A DNA stretch of 64,000 nucleotides, taken from assembly GCF_049445795.1 (NCBI RefSeq), contig NZ_JBMSDT010000012.1:193164-257163 (forward strand), read 5' to 3'. The stretch comes from Larkinella sp049445795. Lineage in GTDB: Bacteria; Bacteroidota; Bacteroidia; Cytophagales; Spirosomataceae. The notes beneath the pieces are model-generated. The model worked only from the letters and a program-made list of their open reading frames with translations, was not told the origin of the DNA and searched no databases. Made by a program: the position numbers and the translations under genes. Positions 8,397-17,230 of this stretch are shown piece by piece; the first letter of the stretch is position 1, and each line of letters starts with the position of its first letter.

Positions 8397-10013
8397 TTAA
8401 ACGCCCAGTAAAATCCGCGCCGGATCTTCCAGCAACTGCTTCACCCGAACAAGGAAGCTGACCGAATCCTTGCCGTCGATGATGCGGTGGTCGTACGAAA
8501 GCGCTACGTACATGATCGGGCGAATGACGATCTCGCCGTTGATCACTACCGGCCGCTCCACGATGTTGTGCATCCCGAGAATGGCCGACTGGGGTGCGTT
8601 GATGATCGGCGTCGACAGCATCGAACCAAACACCCCGCCGTTGGTGATCGTGAACGTTCCGCCCGACATCTGCTCGATGGTCAGTTTGTTGTCGCGGGCC
8701 AGACCAGCCAGGCGAATGATTTCTTTTTCGATCCCGGCAAAGTCCATGCTCTCGGCATTGCGAACAACGGGTACAACCAGGCCACGCTCCGTCGAAACGG
8801 CGATGGAAATATCGCAGAAATCGTTATAGACAATTGAATCGCCGTCAATCGACGCATTCACGTTCGGGAAGTCCTGGAGGGCAATGCAAACCGCCTTTGC
8901 GAAGAACGACATGAAGCCCAGGCCCACGGCATGTTTCTCCTTGAACTTGTCTTTGTATTTCGCCCGCAGGTCCATGATCGGCTTCATATCGACCTCGTTG
9001 AAGGTCGTCAGCATGGCGGTTTCGTTTTTCACGGCCACCAGCCGCCGGGCGATGGTTTTCCGCAAAGAGGTCATCCGTTCGCGCCGTTGAACCCGGTTGC
9101 CACTGCCCGACGATGCGGGAGCGGGAGCAGCCGGGGCAGGAGCCGGTTTCGGGGCCGGAGCAGGCTGGGGAGCCGCTGCCGGTTTTTCGGCTTTCACCGC
9201 ATCCTCTTTCGTAATGCGGCCACCAATGCCGGTGCCGTTCACTTCTTTCGGATCGATGCCTTTTTCAGCCAGGATCTTGGCCGCCACCGGCGACGGATGA
9301 TTGGCCGCATAGCCTTGCTCGGCGGGTTGAGCCGCTGCGGGTTGGGCAGCAGGCTTCGCAACCGGAGCCGCTGGTTGCTCGGCGGGTTGAGCCGCTCCGG
9401 CGCCGACTTCAATCCGGCAGATCACCGCACCGATTGCCAGGGTTGCTCCGGCTTCGGCCACAATCCGGAGGGTTCCGGCCGCTTCAGAAGGTAATTCGAA
9501 GGTGGCTTTATCGGATTCGAGTTCGCACAAAACTTCGTCGAGTTCCACGCGGTCGCCGTCTTTTTTATTCCAGGAGGCAATCGTTACTTCGGTAATGGAT
9601 TCGCCCACCGGGGGTACTTTCATTTCTACCACTTTTGATTCCGAAGCTGCCGCCGGGGCAGGAGCCGGTTGCGGTTCGGATTTGGCCGGTTCTGGTTGCG
9701 GAGCCGCCGGTTGTTCGGCCGGTTTGGGAGCTTCGGCCGGAGCAGCCTGAGGGGCAGGAGCCGCGCCGTTGGAGGCACCGGCGGGTTCGATGGTACACAA
9801 AACCGCTCCAATCGGCAACACATCGCCTTCCTGAGCCATGATGTGCAGAACGCCGTCGGCTTCGGCCGGAAACTCGAACGAGGCTTTGTCCGACTCCAGC
9901 TCACACAACACTTCGTCCCGCTTGACCGAATCACCCTCTTTCTTGTGCCACGCGCCAACGGTTACCTCCGTAATCGACTCCCCAACCGGGGGAACTTTCA
10001 TTTCTATTGCCAT
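8397..10013 (-). CDS. sucB: Dihydrolipoamide succinyltransferase (E2 of 2-oxoglutarate dehydrogenase), two lipoyl domains
   Basis: A 538-residue E2 acyltransferase that moves the succinyl group from E1-bound thiamine to CoA. Two lipoyl domains are visible, each with a lipoylation site: CELESDKASFEF near residue 45 and CELESDKATFEL near residue 170. They are joined by Ala/Pro-rich linkers. A peripheral E1/E3-binding domain follows (SPVAAKILAEKGIDPKEV). The C-terminal catalytic domain ends with the active-site SYDHRIIDG. Most bacterial SucB proteins have one lipoyl domain; two are more common in pyruvate dehydrogenase E2 proteins. The position directly after sucA supports the 2-oxoglutarate assignment. 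Confidence 0.95.
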   Translation of the reverse strand: MAIEMKVPPVGESITEVTVGAWHKKEGDSVKRDEVLCELESDKASFEFPAEADGVLHIMAQEGDVLPIGAVLCTIEPAGASNGAAPAPQAAPAEAPKPAEQPAAPQPEPAKSEPQPAPAPAAASESKVVEMKVPPVGESITEVTIASWNKKDGDRVELDEVLCELESDKATFELPSEAAGTLRIVAEAGATLAIGAVICRIEVGAGAAQPAEQPAAPVAKPAAQPAAAQPAEQGYAANHPSPVAAKILAEKGIDPKEVNGTGIGGRITKEDAVKAEKPAAAPQPAPAPKPAPAPAAPAPASSGSGNRVQRRERMTSLRKTIARRLVAVKNETAMLTTFNEVDMKPIMDLRAKYKDKFKEKHAVGLGFMSFFAKAVCIALQDFPNVNASIDGDSIVYNDFCDISIAVSTERGLVVPVVRNAESMDFAGIEKEIIRLAGLARDNKLTIEQMSGGTFTITNGGVFGSMLSTPIINAPQSAILGMHNIVERPVVINGEIVIRPIMYVALSYDHRIIDGKDSVSFLVRVKQLLEDPARILLGV

Positions 10014-10074
10014 TTTCTCTTCGTTTTCAGTGGTCAGTTACCGGTCGTTCCTGGTAAGTGGTAACTGGTAAGCC

Positions 10075-12834
10075 TTATTCAAAAGCCCGACGGATGATGT
10101 CGGCCTGTTCCTGACTATGTACTTTGGAATAACCGGTTGCGGGCGACGCACTGTTTTTCCGGGTTACACCCTGCAGTTTCAGATCCAGTCCGGAGCGCAG
10201 CAGGTACGTCCACGCACCCATGTTCGACGGTTCTTCCTGCACCCACACCGTTTCAACGTTCTTGCTGTAGTGGGCCAGAATCGCATCAAGTTGTTTTTGC
10301 GGGAACGGATGCAATTGCTCCAGCCGAATGATGGCCACATCTTCACGTTTATCGGCCTGCTGTTTTTCGAGCAGTTCGTAATAAATTTTACCCGTACACA
10401 GCAAAATCCGTTTCACTTTCTTGCCTATGGCGTACGGATCGGGCAGTACTTCTTTGAACGTTCCTTTGGTAAGGTCTTCCAGCGGAGAAACTACTTGCGG
10501 ATGGCGTAACAACGATTTGGGCGACATTACGATCAGCGGTTTGCGGAACGGCCAGGCCAACTGCCGACGCAGCAGGTGGAAGAAGTTGGCCGGGGTCGTT
10601 ACGTTGGCCACCACCATGTTGTATTCGGCCGACAGTTGCAGGTAGCGTTCCGGCCGGGCGTTGGAGTGTTCGGGGCCCTGGCCTTCGTAGCCGTGTGGAA
10701 GCAGCATCACCAACCCGTTCATCAGGCCCCACTTCGATTCGCAGGACGAGACAAACTGGTCGATGATCACCTGTGCCCCATTCGAAAAGTCACCGAACTG
10801 GGCTTCCCAGATGACCAGCGCGTGAGGGGCCGCCATCGAGTAGCCAAACTCAAAACCCAATACACCGTATTCCGACAGCAGTGAGTTATAAATCTGCATT
10901 TTCTGCTGGTTGCCCTCGATGTAATCCAGCGAGTTGTAGGCTTCGTTGGTTTCAGAGTCGTGCAAAACCGCGTGCCGGTGCGAGAACGTGCCCCTTTGAA
11001 CGTCCTGACCACTCAGGCGAACCACTTTATTTTCCGACAGAATCGACCCGTAGGCCAGCAGTTCGGCCGTGCCCCAGTTGACCTGTTTGGTTTCAAATAT
11101 CATCTGCCGCCGGTCTTTCAGCAGCTTGTCGATCTGCTTCAGCGGCTTGAAGCCGTTCGGAATCGTAACCAGCGCCTGGCCGACTTTTTCGAGTGTTTCC
11201 AGCGGCACGCCGGTTTCGGGCGACTGCTCGAAGTCTTCCGGTTTGCTCACCCGCAACTCCGCCCACTCGCGGTCGAGCCGTAGCGGTTTGTACGGAATCT
11301 CGGCTTTCTGTTTCACCATATCCAGCCGGTCCTGCAACTCCTTCTTGAACGCCGTGTCCATTTTGGAAGCCAGTTCGGCATCCACCTCGCCCCGCTCAAT
11401 CAGCTTTTTGTTGTAGATCTCGCGCGGGTTGGCGTGTTTCTCGATGACGTTGTACAGCGTTGGCTGGGTGAACTTCGGTTCGTCCGATTCGTTGTGGCCG
11501 TACCGGCGGTAGCAAACCATGTCAATGAATACATCCCGGTTGAATTTCTCCCGGAATTCGACCGCCAGTTTGGCGCAAAAAATGACGGCTTCCGGATCGT
11601 CACCGTTGACGTGGAAAACCGGTGCATCGATGATCTTGGCAATATCCGAGCAATAAATTGACGAACGGGCATCTTCAAAATCCGTGGTAAAACCGACCTG
11701 GTTGTTGATCACGAAGTGCAGCGTTCCACCGGTCTGATAGCCCTCCAGCTTCGCCATCTGGGTCACTTCGTACACAATGCCCTGTCCGGCTACGGCGGCA
11801 TCGCCGTGGATCAGAATGGGCAGAATTTTGTCGAAATTCCCGGCGTATTCTTCATCGGCCTGCGCCCGAACAAACCCTTCGATGATCGGGTTGACGGCTT
11901 CCAGGTGCGAGGGGTTCGGGGCCAGTTTCAGGCTGACTTGTTTGCCCGATGAGGTTTCGATGAGGCTGGAATACCCCAGGTGGTATTTCACATCACCGTC
12001 GCCAAACACCTGGTCGGGCACATTGCCTTCAAACCCGCTGAACACGTCTTCGTACGACTTGCCCAGGATGTTCACCAGCACGTTCAGACGGCCCCGGTGG
12101 GCCATCCCGATCATTACCTCTTCAACACCCAGTTCGCCCGCGCGATTGATGATGGCATCCAGCGCCGGAATGGTGGTTTCTCCCCCTTCGAGCGAAAACC
12201 GTTTCTGGCCTAAGTATTTGGTATGCAGAAAGTTTTCAAAAACCGTAGCCTCGTTCAGCTTCTCCAGAATCCGCTTTTTCTCGTCCAGCGATGGATTGAA
12301 TTCAAGTGCTTCTTTTTCAATTTTGTTCCGCAACCAGTTTTTAACGTCGATTTCGCGGATGTACATGTACTCGAAACCGATGGTGCCAGCGTAGATTTTC
12401 TCCAGCGACTCCATGATTTTACGGAGCGAACTCGGCCCGATTCCGAGCAGGGTTCCCGCTTCAAAAATCGTGTCAAGATCGGCTTCCGACAGGGCGTAGT
12501 CTTCCAAACCTATGCGTGGGTTCCGGTCTTTCCGGCTGCGGATGGGGTTAGTTTTGGCCAGCAAATGCCCCCGTGACCGGTATGCTTTAATCAAACTGGC
12601 AACGGAAACTTCTTTTTCAGCGTGTTTGGTATCAATAACGGGCTTTGTAGTCGTCGTCTCGGTGGTGTGGCCGTTGGCACCGTTCCCATTTTCGCCGTAC
12701 GATTGGGAGAACTCAAAACCTTCAAAAAATTTCTGCCAACTTCCATCCACCGAGCCGGGGTCCTGCTTGTAGGCCCGGTATAAGTCGTCGATGTAAGCGG
12801 CTTCAGAGTTAGCTATATACGAAAATCTGTCCAT
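10075..12834 (-). CDS. sucA: 2-oxoglutarate dehydrogenase E1
   Basis: A 919-residue thiamine-diphosphate enzyme that decarboxylates 2-oxoglutarate and starts the succinyl-CoA-forming complex of the TCA cycle. The N-terminal E2-binding segment is FSYIANSEAAYIDDLYRAYK. Thiamine-diphosphate-site motifs include MAHRGRLNVL and HGDAAVAGQGIVYE, and the transketolase-like domain has SHRHAVLHDSE and LPHGYEGQGPEHSNARPER. The length fits the SucA/OdhA family. It is the first gene of a minus-strand set (sucA, sucB, two defence-like genes, lpd). A TAnnTTTG-type -7 element lies just upstream. Confidence 0.97.
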   Translation of the reverse strand: MDRFSYIANSEAAYIDDLYRAYKQDPGSVDGSWQKFFEGFEFSQSYGENGNGANGHTTETTTTKPVIDTKHAEKEVSVASLIKAYRSRGHLLAKTNPIRSRKDRNPRIGLEDYALSEADLDTIFEAGTLLGIGPSSLRKIMESLEKIYAGTIGFEYMYIREIDVKNWLRNKIEKEALEFNPSLDEKKRILEKLNEATVFENFLHTKYLGQKRFSLEGGETTIPALDAIINRAGELGVEEVMIGMAHRGRLNVLVNILGKSYEDVFSGFEGNVPDQVFGDGDVKYHLGYSSLIETSSGKQVSLKLAPNPSHLEAVNPIIEGFVRAQADEEYAGNFDKILPILIHGDAAVAGQGIVYEVTQMAKLEGYQTGGTLHFVINNQVGFTTDFEDARSSIYCSDIAKIIDAPVFHVNGDDPEAVIFCAKLAVEFREKFNRDVFIDMVCYRRYGHNESDEPKFTQPTLYNVIEKHANPREIYNKKLIERGEVDAELASKMDTAFKKELQDRLDMVKQKAEIPYKPLRLDREWAELRVSKPEDFEQSPETGVPLETLEKVGQALVTIPNGFKPLKQIDKLLKDRRQMIFETKQVNWGTAELLAYGSILSENKVVRLSGQDVQRGTFSHRHAVLHDSETNEAYNSLDYIEGNQQKMQIYNSLLSEYGVLGFEFGYSMAAPHALVIWEAQFGDFSNGAQVIIDQFVSSCESKWGLMNGLVMLLPHGYEGQGPEHSNARPERYLQLSAEYNMVVANVTTPANFFHLLRRQLAWPFRKPLIVMSPKSLLRHPQVVSPLEDLTKGTFKEVLPDPYAIGKKVKRILLCTGKIYYELLEKQQADKREDVAIIRLEQLHPFPQKQLDAILAHYSKNVETVWVQEEPSNMGAWTYLLRSGLDLKLQGVTRKNSASPATGYSKVHSQEQADIIRRAFE

Positions 12835-12861
12835 AATTCGGGATCACCCATGTTCGAGGGG

Positions 12862-12869
12862 CAAAGTTA
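12862..12869 (-). promoter_or_regulatory. Putative -7 element of sucA
   Basis: On the minus strand TAACTTTG matches TAnnTTTG, 27 bases before the sucA ATG. No -33 TTG was found at about 20 bases. Confidence 0.5.
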
Positions 12870-12971
12870 AAGGATGTAATAGAAAGTTTATCTTCTATTT
12901 ATTCAATTCTTTAGGATTCGACCGGGTTTTATTTTTGGTAACAAAGGTGATCCGGAATTAGTTGAAAAAAA

Positions 12972-13052
12972 GAAGAGAGGAGGAAGGAAGCAGAGGACGA
13001 AAGGAGCTGTGCCAGCGCCTGTTGAATCCTCTGCTTCCTTCCTCCTCTCTTC
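12972..13052. repeat. Perfect 26-bp-arm purine/pyrimidine hairpin
   Basis: Arms 12972-12997 and 13027-13052 are perfectly complementary; one arm is almost all purine (core GAGAGGAGGAAGGAAG). It lies downstream of the response regulator gene and upstream of the sucA promoter, where it could end the regulator transcript. No second copy was seen in the window. Confidence 0.85.
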
Positions 13053-13080
13053 GGTTCGCCCTCTTTCGCCCTCTATTGCT

Positions 13081-13746
13081 TTATACTAAATTATTCTTGA
13101 AAGCATAGGCGACCATGCCAGCGGTATTTTTCGTCCCGGTTTTTTCCAGAATCCGTAGCCGGTGCCCTTCAACAGTGCGGGGGCTAAGGAAAATCTTCTC
13201 ACTGATCTCGGCCGTCGATAAGCCTTCACAGATTAGTTTGAGCACTTCTTTTTCGCGCTCCGACAGCAGCACTTTACTATTATATAAGGTAGCGGTCGCT
13301 GTCGGTTTAATGACGGTGGTTTTGTTCACCATCTTCCGGTGCATAACTTTCGACACAAAATCGTTCAGGTATACGCCGTCGTCCATAACCCGGTGGACGG
13401 CCTTTTCGACCTCATCCAGGTCGGCATCCTTCAGCACATACCCGCTGACGCCTTTTTCGAGCAGGTGCAATACAAAGCGGTCTTCGTCGTGCATCGTCAG
13501 CATGATGATCTTCACATCGGGATGGTTTTCACGGATATATTCCGTGGTCGCAATCCCGTCCATGACGGGCATTTCCAGGTCCAGCAAGACCACATCCGGC
13601 AACCGACGGGTCAGCTTGTCGATCAGTTCCTGGCCGTTGCTGGCTTCCAGCACCAGTTCAAAATCCGGCACCTGGCTCAACACCGACGCCATGCCTTTGC
13701 GGAACAGATTATGATCGTCGGCTAATGCAATCTTGATCTTTTTCAT
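13081..13746 (-). CDS. NarL/LuxR-type response regulator
   Basis: A 221-residue response regulator. The receiver domain has acidic residues in LADDHNLFRKG, the phosphoacceptor aspartate in VVLLDLEMPVMDG and the conserved lysine in YVLKDADLDE. The C-terminal LuxR/GerE helix-turn-helix reads LSEREKEVLKLICEGLSTAE and IFLSPRTVEGHR. It lies 19 bases downstream of the histidine kinase on the same strand, so the two make a two-component pair. Its targets are unknown. The two small-soluble/membrane units just upstream are plausible partners or targets (inference). Confidence 0.95.
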   Translation of the reverse strand: MKKIKIALADDHNLFRKGMASVLSQVPDFELVLEASNGQELIDKLTRRLPDVVLLDLEMPVMDGIATTEYIRENHPDVKIIMLTMHDEDRFVLHLLEKGVSGYVLKDADLDEVEKAVHRVMDDGVYLNDFVSKVMHRKMVNKTTVIKPTATATLYNSKVLLSEREKEVLKLICEGLSTAEISEKIFLSPRTVEGHRLRILEKTGTKNTAGMVAYAFKNNLV

Positions 13747-13765
13747 GGTTTGGGTTAGCTGGTTT

Positions 13766-14575
13766 CTACGCGTGTTCCACTTCGACCTCTACTTCCGGTT
13801 TCAGGTTTCGCACCTGAATGTGAATGCGCGAACCGCGCCCTTCTTCCACATCGAACGTTACATGGCCGTCGATCACGTTCAGGCGGCTTTCGATATTCCG
13901 CAGTCCCAGGCCGCGTTTGCGGTCTTTCATCACTTCGTCCAGGTCGAAGCCCTGGCCGTCGTCGATCACCGATAGCAAAATACCGTTGGACTGGCAGTGC
14001 AGGTCGATGATAATGTTTTGGGCGTTGGCGTGCTTGATGGCGTTATTAATCAGTTCCTGCGCAATCCGAAAAAGCGTCAGGTCCAGTTGCGGCAGCAAGG
14101 TCGGCAGTTTGTCGGAACAGGACAACTCAACGTGGACCTCGCCATTGCTGGCTTTTTCGGCCAGTTCTTCCAGGGCCGACACCAGCCCAAAGCGTTCGAG
14201 CGTCGTCGGCACCAGATCGCGACTGATGCGCCGGACGTTGGCGATGGTTTCGTCGAGCAGCGAGCGGGTTTTCTGTACCAGCACCGGCGAATTCGGATCG
14301 TGGTTTTCGACCGACCGGCTCAACTGGTTCAAACTCAATTTCGTAACGGAAAGCATGGTACCAATTTCATCGTGCAGGTCCTGCGCAATGCGCCGACGTT
14401 CGTGTTCCTGCGCCTGGAGGGTTGCAGCCAGCAGTCCTTTCCGGTATTTTTCCTGCCACTCTTTCAGAATAAGTTGTTGACGAATTTGTTTTTGCTGGTA
14501 ATAGGCGACAAAGACGATAATGAAAATCGCCATCACTAGCAAAACGGCCGTTCCTACGGCAATGTATAATTTCAT
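13766..14575 (-). CDS. HisKA_3-type sensor histidine kinase
   Basis: A sensor kinase of about 269 residues that phosphorylates the NarL-type regulator encoded next to it. One N-terminal membrane helix (YIAVGTAVLLVMAIFIIVF, residues about 4-22) is followed by a short coiled region and the HisKA_3 phosphoacceptor box RRRIAQDLHDEIGTML. The HATPase domain has the N box ELINNAIKHANA, G1 VIDDGQGFD and G2 GLGLRNIESRL. There is no sensor domain of its own, so it may depend on another membrane protein for signal input. The frame opens at a GTG (14585-14587); the ATG at 14573-14575 is preferred. A good promoter lies upstream. Confidence 0.93.
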   Translation of the reverse strand: MKLYIAVGTAVLLVMAIFIIVFVAYYQQKQIRQQLILKEWQEKYRKGLLAATLQAQEHERRRIAQDLHDEIGTMLSVTKLSLNQLSRSVENHDPNSPVLVQKTRSLLDETIANVRRISRDLVPTTLERFGLVSALEELAEKASNGEVHVELSCSDKLPTLLPQLDLTLFRIAQELINNAIKHANAQNIIIDLHCQSNGILLSVIDDGQGFDLDEVMKDRKRGLGLRNIESRLNVIDGHVTFDVEEGRGSRIHIQVRNLKPEVEVEVEHA

Positions 14576-14645
14576 GTCCTCGTTCACAGCGAGTCAGCAG
14601 CGAAGTACGTTCCCATACACGGGGGATTTAATCAATCAATGGGTC

Positions 14646-14676
14646 GAAATATAAAACTCTGCTGCCACATCCGCAA
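14646..14676 (-). promoter_or_regulatory. Promoter of the histidine kinase/response regulator pair
   Basis: On the minus strand, TTG (14676-14674), a 20-base spacer and TATATTTC (14653-14646) fit the Bacteroidota TTG-N19-21-TAnnTTTG pattern with one mismatch. It lies about 70 bases upstream of the kinase ATG and inside the gap after the membrane gene, so the kinase can be expressed on its own. Confidence 0.5.
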
Positions 14677-14686
14677 GAACCTTGTA

Positions 14687-15373
14687 TTAAACGGTCAACT
14701 GGTTCGTCAACTTAACCTCCCGCCGACGGAGCCAAAAGCTCACCAGCAAAATGATGTAAAAAAAGGCCGAGAATGTACGGACAATGGTGATGTACAAAGC
14801 ATAACTGCCGTTCGAACTTAGATCACCCAGGGTTACTTTCACAAATAGAAAGACAAACAACGTTCCGGCTGCGTGGACAATGGCGCCGGCGCTTACCCAG
14901 AACATCGAATGAATCAGCAGGTTTTGCACCTGCATCCGTGACAGAATGTGGTGAAAATAGATCAGCGCGTAAAAGATCATGATCAGCCGCTGCACACCCA
15001 GGGTCACGCCCGCTAGCTGGGTCCAACTGAAGTCATACAGGAAAACCAGCACATACATGATCAGCCCCGCCAGAATAAGCCCCTGATTTTTTCGGGATTT
15101 CAATTCGATGCGGTACGCGGTGGCGAAACAGCACATTTCGACCAGCGAATTCAGATTATGTAAATACGTATTGTTCTGCCGATAGGCCGCATCGTGCAGT
15201 TGAATGAGGCTAATGATCAACGATAAGACCAGCATCCGGAACAACCAGCGGCTGGGCTTATCCAGAAAAGAATAATTGACCAGACCTGCCCCGATCGCCA
15301 GGATCAGGAACAGTTCTGGCAAGAATGAATCCGGGTACTTCAGAATTAACGTGATGTACGGATGATCAAGCAT
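14687..15373 (-). CDS. Seven-helix membrane protein of duplicated unit, copy 1
   Basis: A 228-residue integral membrane protein with about seven hydrophobic helices; I do not recognise a named family. It is a paralogue of the protein at 16105-16776. The shared signature in helix six reads NLLIHSMFWVSAGAIVHAAG here and NILLHPLFWISSGIIIQSTG in the other copy. A conserved asparagine/leucine-rich segment (YLHNLNSLVEM) follows helix two. The end is basic (RRREVKL), which suggests an inside C-terminus. It lies 18 bases downstream of a small soluble protein gene, and the same gene order recurs in copy 2. A histidine kinase with a bare membrane anchor follows, so a sensory or transport role linked to that kinase is possible. 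Confidence 0.8.
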   Translation of the reverse strand: MLDHPYITLILKYPDSFLPELFLILAIGAGLVNYSFLDKPSRWLFRMLVLSLIISLIQLHDAAYRQNNTYLHNLNSLVEMCCFATAYRIELKSRKNQGLILAGLIMYVLVFLYDFSWTQLAGVTLGVQRLIMIFYALIYFHHILSRMQVQNLLIHSMFWVSAGAIVHAAGTLFVFLFVKVTLGDLSSNGSYALYITIVRTFSAFFYIILLVSFWLRRREVKLTNQLTV

Positions 15374-15391
15374 AAAATTTCCCTTCTCCCC

Positions 15392-15784
15392 TTACCCTCC
15401 TGTGTTACACTCCGGCGGACAGATCGGCCCATCGGCTAGCTGTCCTTCTTTTCCGCCAGGCATATCTTTCATCCCGGCTTCGGTCGGAACGGTCAGTTGC
15501 AGAATTTCCTTTCCGGTTTTATCGATGCCGACCAGTACTACGCGCGGCACCAGATGCTCGCGCCCGTTGATGGTTTCGCGCCGTTTGGCGTGGTACACCC
15601 GGATACCGATGCAACCCGGCTCATTAAGTATTTGCTGCAAATTATCGCTGCCAAAAAACTCGGACCGAACCGTATCTTCATCCGGAATCTGCTGTTCCTT
15701 CTTCCGTTTCTGGTAAGCGCCTTTGAATTCGTTGGCTTCTTCTTCGGAAATGAAGCGCCCGGCGCCACTGGTAATTCTACTCAT
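15392..15784 (-). CDS. Small soluble protein of duplicated unit, copy 1
   Basis: A 130-residue protein of unknown function without a signal peptide or membrane segment. It is clearly related to the protein at 16798-17223: both share R(A/S)EFFG, C(I/V)GIR(V/I)Y, a hydrophobic strand ending GK(E/D)I, a (L/M)KDMP(A/G)G(K/R) motif and a Cys-containing end (ICPPECNTGG here). The terminal CPPEC could bind a metal or form a disulfide. The frame continues upstream to 15820, but the ATG at 15782-15784 (MSRITSGAG) aligns best with the paralogue. It is followed after 18 bases by the seven-helix protein, so the two are probably co-transcribed and act together. Confidence 0.78.
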   Translation of the reverse strand: MSRITSGAGRFISEEEANEFKGAYQKRKKEQQIPDEDTVRSEFFGSDNLQQILNEPGCIGIRVYHAKRRETINGREHLVPRVVLVGIDKTGKEILQLTVPTEAGMKDMPGGKEGQLADGPICPPECNTGG

Positions 15785-15898
15785 GGTCAAAAAGAGGTTT
15801 GTTGTTCCCCAAAGTTGCACAACCTTGTCCGGGAAAGCAATGAGCTTTGAGTAAACGGAAAAAAGAGTGACTAACGGTCGTTAACTGGTAACTGTCAA

Positions 15899-15945
15899 AT
15901 TAACCCTGCAATTTGCACAAGTTTCATGCAAATTGCAGGGTTAAT
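15899..15945. repeat. Perfect 19-bp-arm hairpin
   Basis: Arms 15899-15917 and 15927-15945 (outer ends ATTAACCCTGC and GCAGGGTTAAT) with a 9-base loop. It is the only structure recognised in the 320-base stretch 15785-16104 between the two copies of the soluble/membrane unit. It may end the transcript of copy 2. Confidence 0.85.
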
Positions 15946-16104
15946 GAAAATTGATCGAAATCACTAAGCCTCCTCGTCAGCAAGTAAACATTTGGGTAAC
16001 AGACATTCAAACGATTTGGGACCACCTGATGCAGCTTGGGGTTTTGGTGACTCTGTGACCGGTTACAAAACCGTATTCATGCCAATAAGCCGATTGAAAC
16101 GAAA

Positions 16105-16776
16105 TTAAACGTAGTTATCTTTGTCATATTTGCTAACCCAAAGACCTATAGAAGAGAAAATACAAAAAACTATGTACATAACCAAAATGAAGTTCCAATA
16201 AGGAAAATAAATATCAGGAGACGTTCTGGTCGACAATACTATTTTTGAGAATAAAAAAATAAATATAGTTCCTGTAGACTGAATAATTATTCCACTACTA
16301 ATCCAGAACAGAGGATGTAGGAGAATATTTTTTACTCTCATTTCAGCTAGTAAATGAATAAAATATACAAAAACTAAGAAAAGGTCGTAAATCCTCGTTA
16401 CTGTAAGTATACCTGGCGAGAATTCTCTATCATCCCAAAAAAATAAATTAAAAATAAAAATTATACTACTAGTGATAAGGATTAGGAATTTAAATTTCCT
16501 ATTGTCAACACTGTGATAGTATATTAGTCCGATTAATAAGACTTCTACAAATCCAAATAGATTATATAAGTACAAATTATTAATCTTTCTGATTGCGTAA
16601 AAATTAGAAATAAGGTTCCTGATGAATAATAATATATAAAATATTAACAAGAACCTTAAATCTTTCTTATTGGATACAGAATAGAATAATCCTAGAATGA
16701 TTGGTACTAATGTGGCTGCATCATGAATAAATTCTAGTGGATGTTGCCTATATAATTCTAGGAGTCTTTCTAACAT
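16105..16776 (-). CDS. Seven-helix membrane protein of duplicated unit, copy 2
   Basis: A 223-residue integral membrane protein with about seven helices, paralogous to the protein at 14687-15373 over its whole length; the best match is NILLHPLFWISSGIIIQSTG followed by TIFIFLFSKIVLS. The family is not recognised. The DNA is strikingly AT-rich, far more than its partner gene at 16798-17223 or copy 1, and codon choice follows (many AAA, ATA, TTA). So this gene has either been acquired from a different source or been replaced alone by recombination. It starts at the ATG at 16774-16776, 21 bases after the soluble partner. Confidence 0.8.
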   Translation of the reverse strand: MLERLLELYRQHPLEFIHDAATLVPIILGLFYSVSNKKDLRFLLIFYILLFIRNLISNFYAIRKINNLYLYNLFGFVEVLLIGLIYYHSVDNRKFKFLILITSSIIFIFNLFFWDDREFSPGILTVTRIYDLFLVFVYFIHLLAEMRVKNILLHPLFWISSGIIIQSTGTIFIFLFSKIVLSTRTSPDIYFPYWNFILVMYIVFCIFSSIGLWVSKYDKDNYV

Positions 16777-16797
16777 TTCATTTTTAAAGTATCATGA

Positions 16798-17223
16798 TTA
16801 GCATGATTGCGGACATGGCATTCCATTCGCCAGCGCATCCCGTCCGGCGGGCATGTCTTTTAAACCGGTCGGATCATCACTGGTTGCTTCTTTTCCGGCT
16901 TCAGCATCACGCGTCAAACTGCCGAGGAAGATGTCTTTGCCTTTGGAGTTGACAGCGGCCAGGACCAGTTTGGGCTGCAGTTCCCCGCTTTCGTCTTTGT
17001 TGCTTCCCAGACCATAATAAATCCGGATGCCGACGCAATCGTCGAAACCGAGCAGCTCGTTGATGCGGTTGATGCCAAAGAATTCGGCGCGGGTGAAGGT
17101 GTCTTTCTTTAGGCCCTGTTTCTCCCGGCTTTGGCGGAAACGCCGGGTCAGCATTTCAGCATCCCGGTTCCGGATGAAGTCGCCCACATCGCCCCGGTAG
17201 GGTTCTTTTGAATCGTCTGTCAT
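16798..17223 (-). CDS. Small soluble protein of duplicated unit, copy 2
   Basis: A 141-residue protein of unknown function, paralogous to the product of 15392-15784. Shared blocks are RAEFFGINRINELLG, DDCVGIRIYYG, GLKDMPAGRDALANG and the final PCPQSC. It has no signal peptide. Compared with copy 1 it carries a short insert before the DMPAG block. Base composition is normal for this genome, unlike the AT-rich membrane gene that follows 21 bases later. The repeated pairing of the two families argues that soluble and membrane partners form one functional unit. A 10-bp hairpin lies just before the start. Confidence 0.78.
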   Translation of the reverse strand: MTDDSKEPYRGDVGDFIRNRDAEMLTRRFRQSREKQGLKKDTFTRAEFFGINRINELLGFDDCVGIRIYYGLGSNKDESGELQPKLVLAAVNSKGKDIFLGSLTRDAEAGKEATSDDPTGLKDMPAGRDALANGMPCPQSC

Positions 17224-17230
17224 GATTTTT

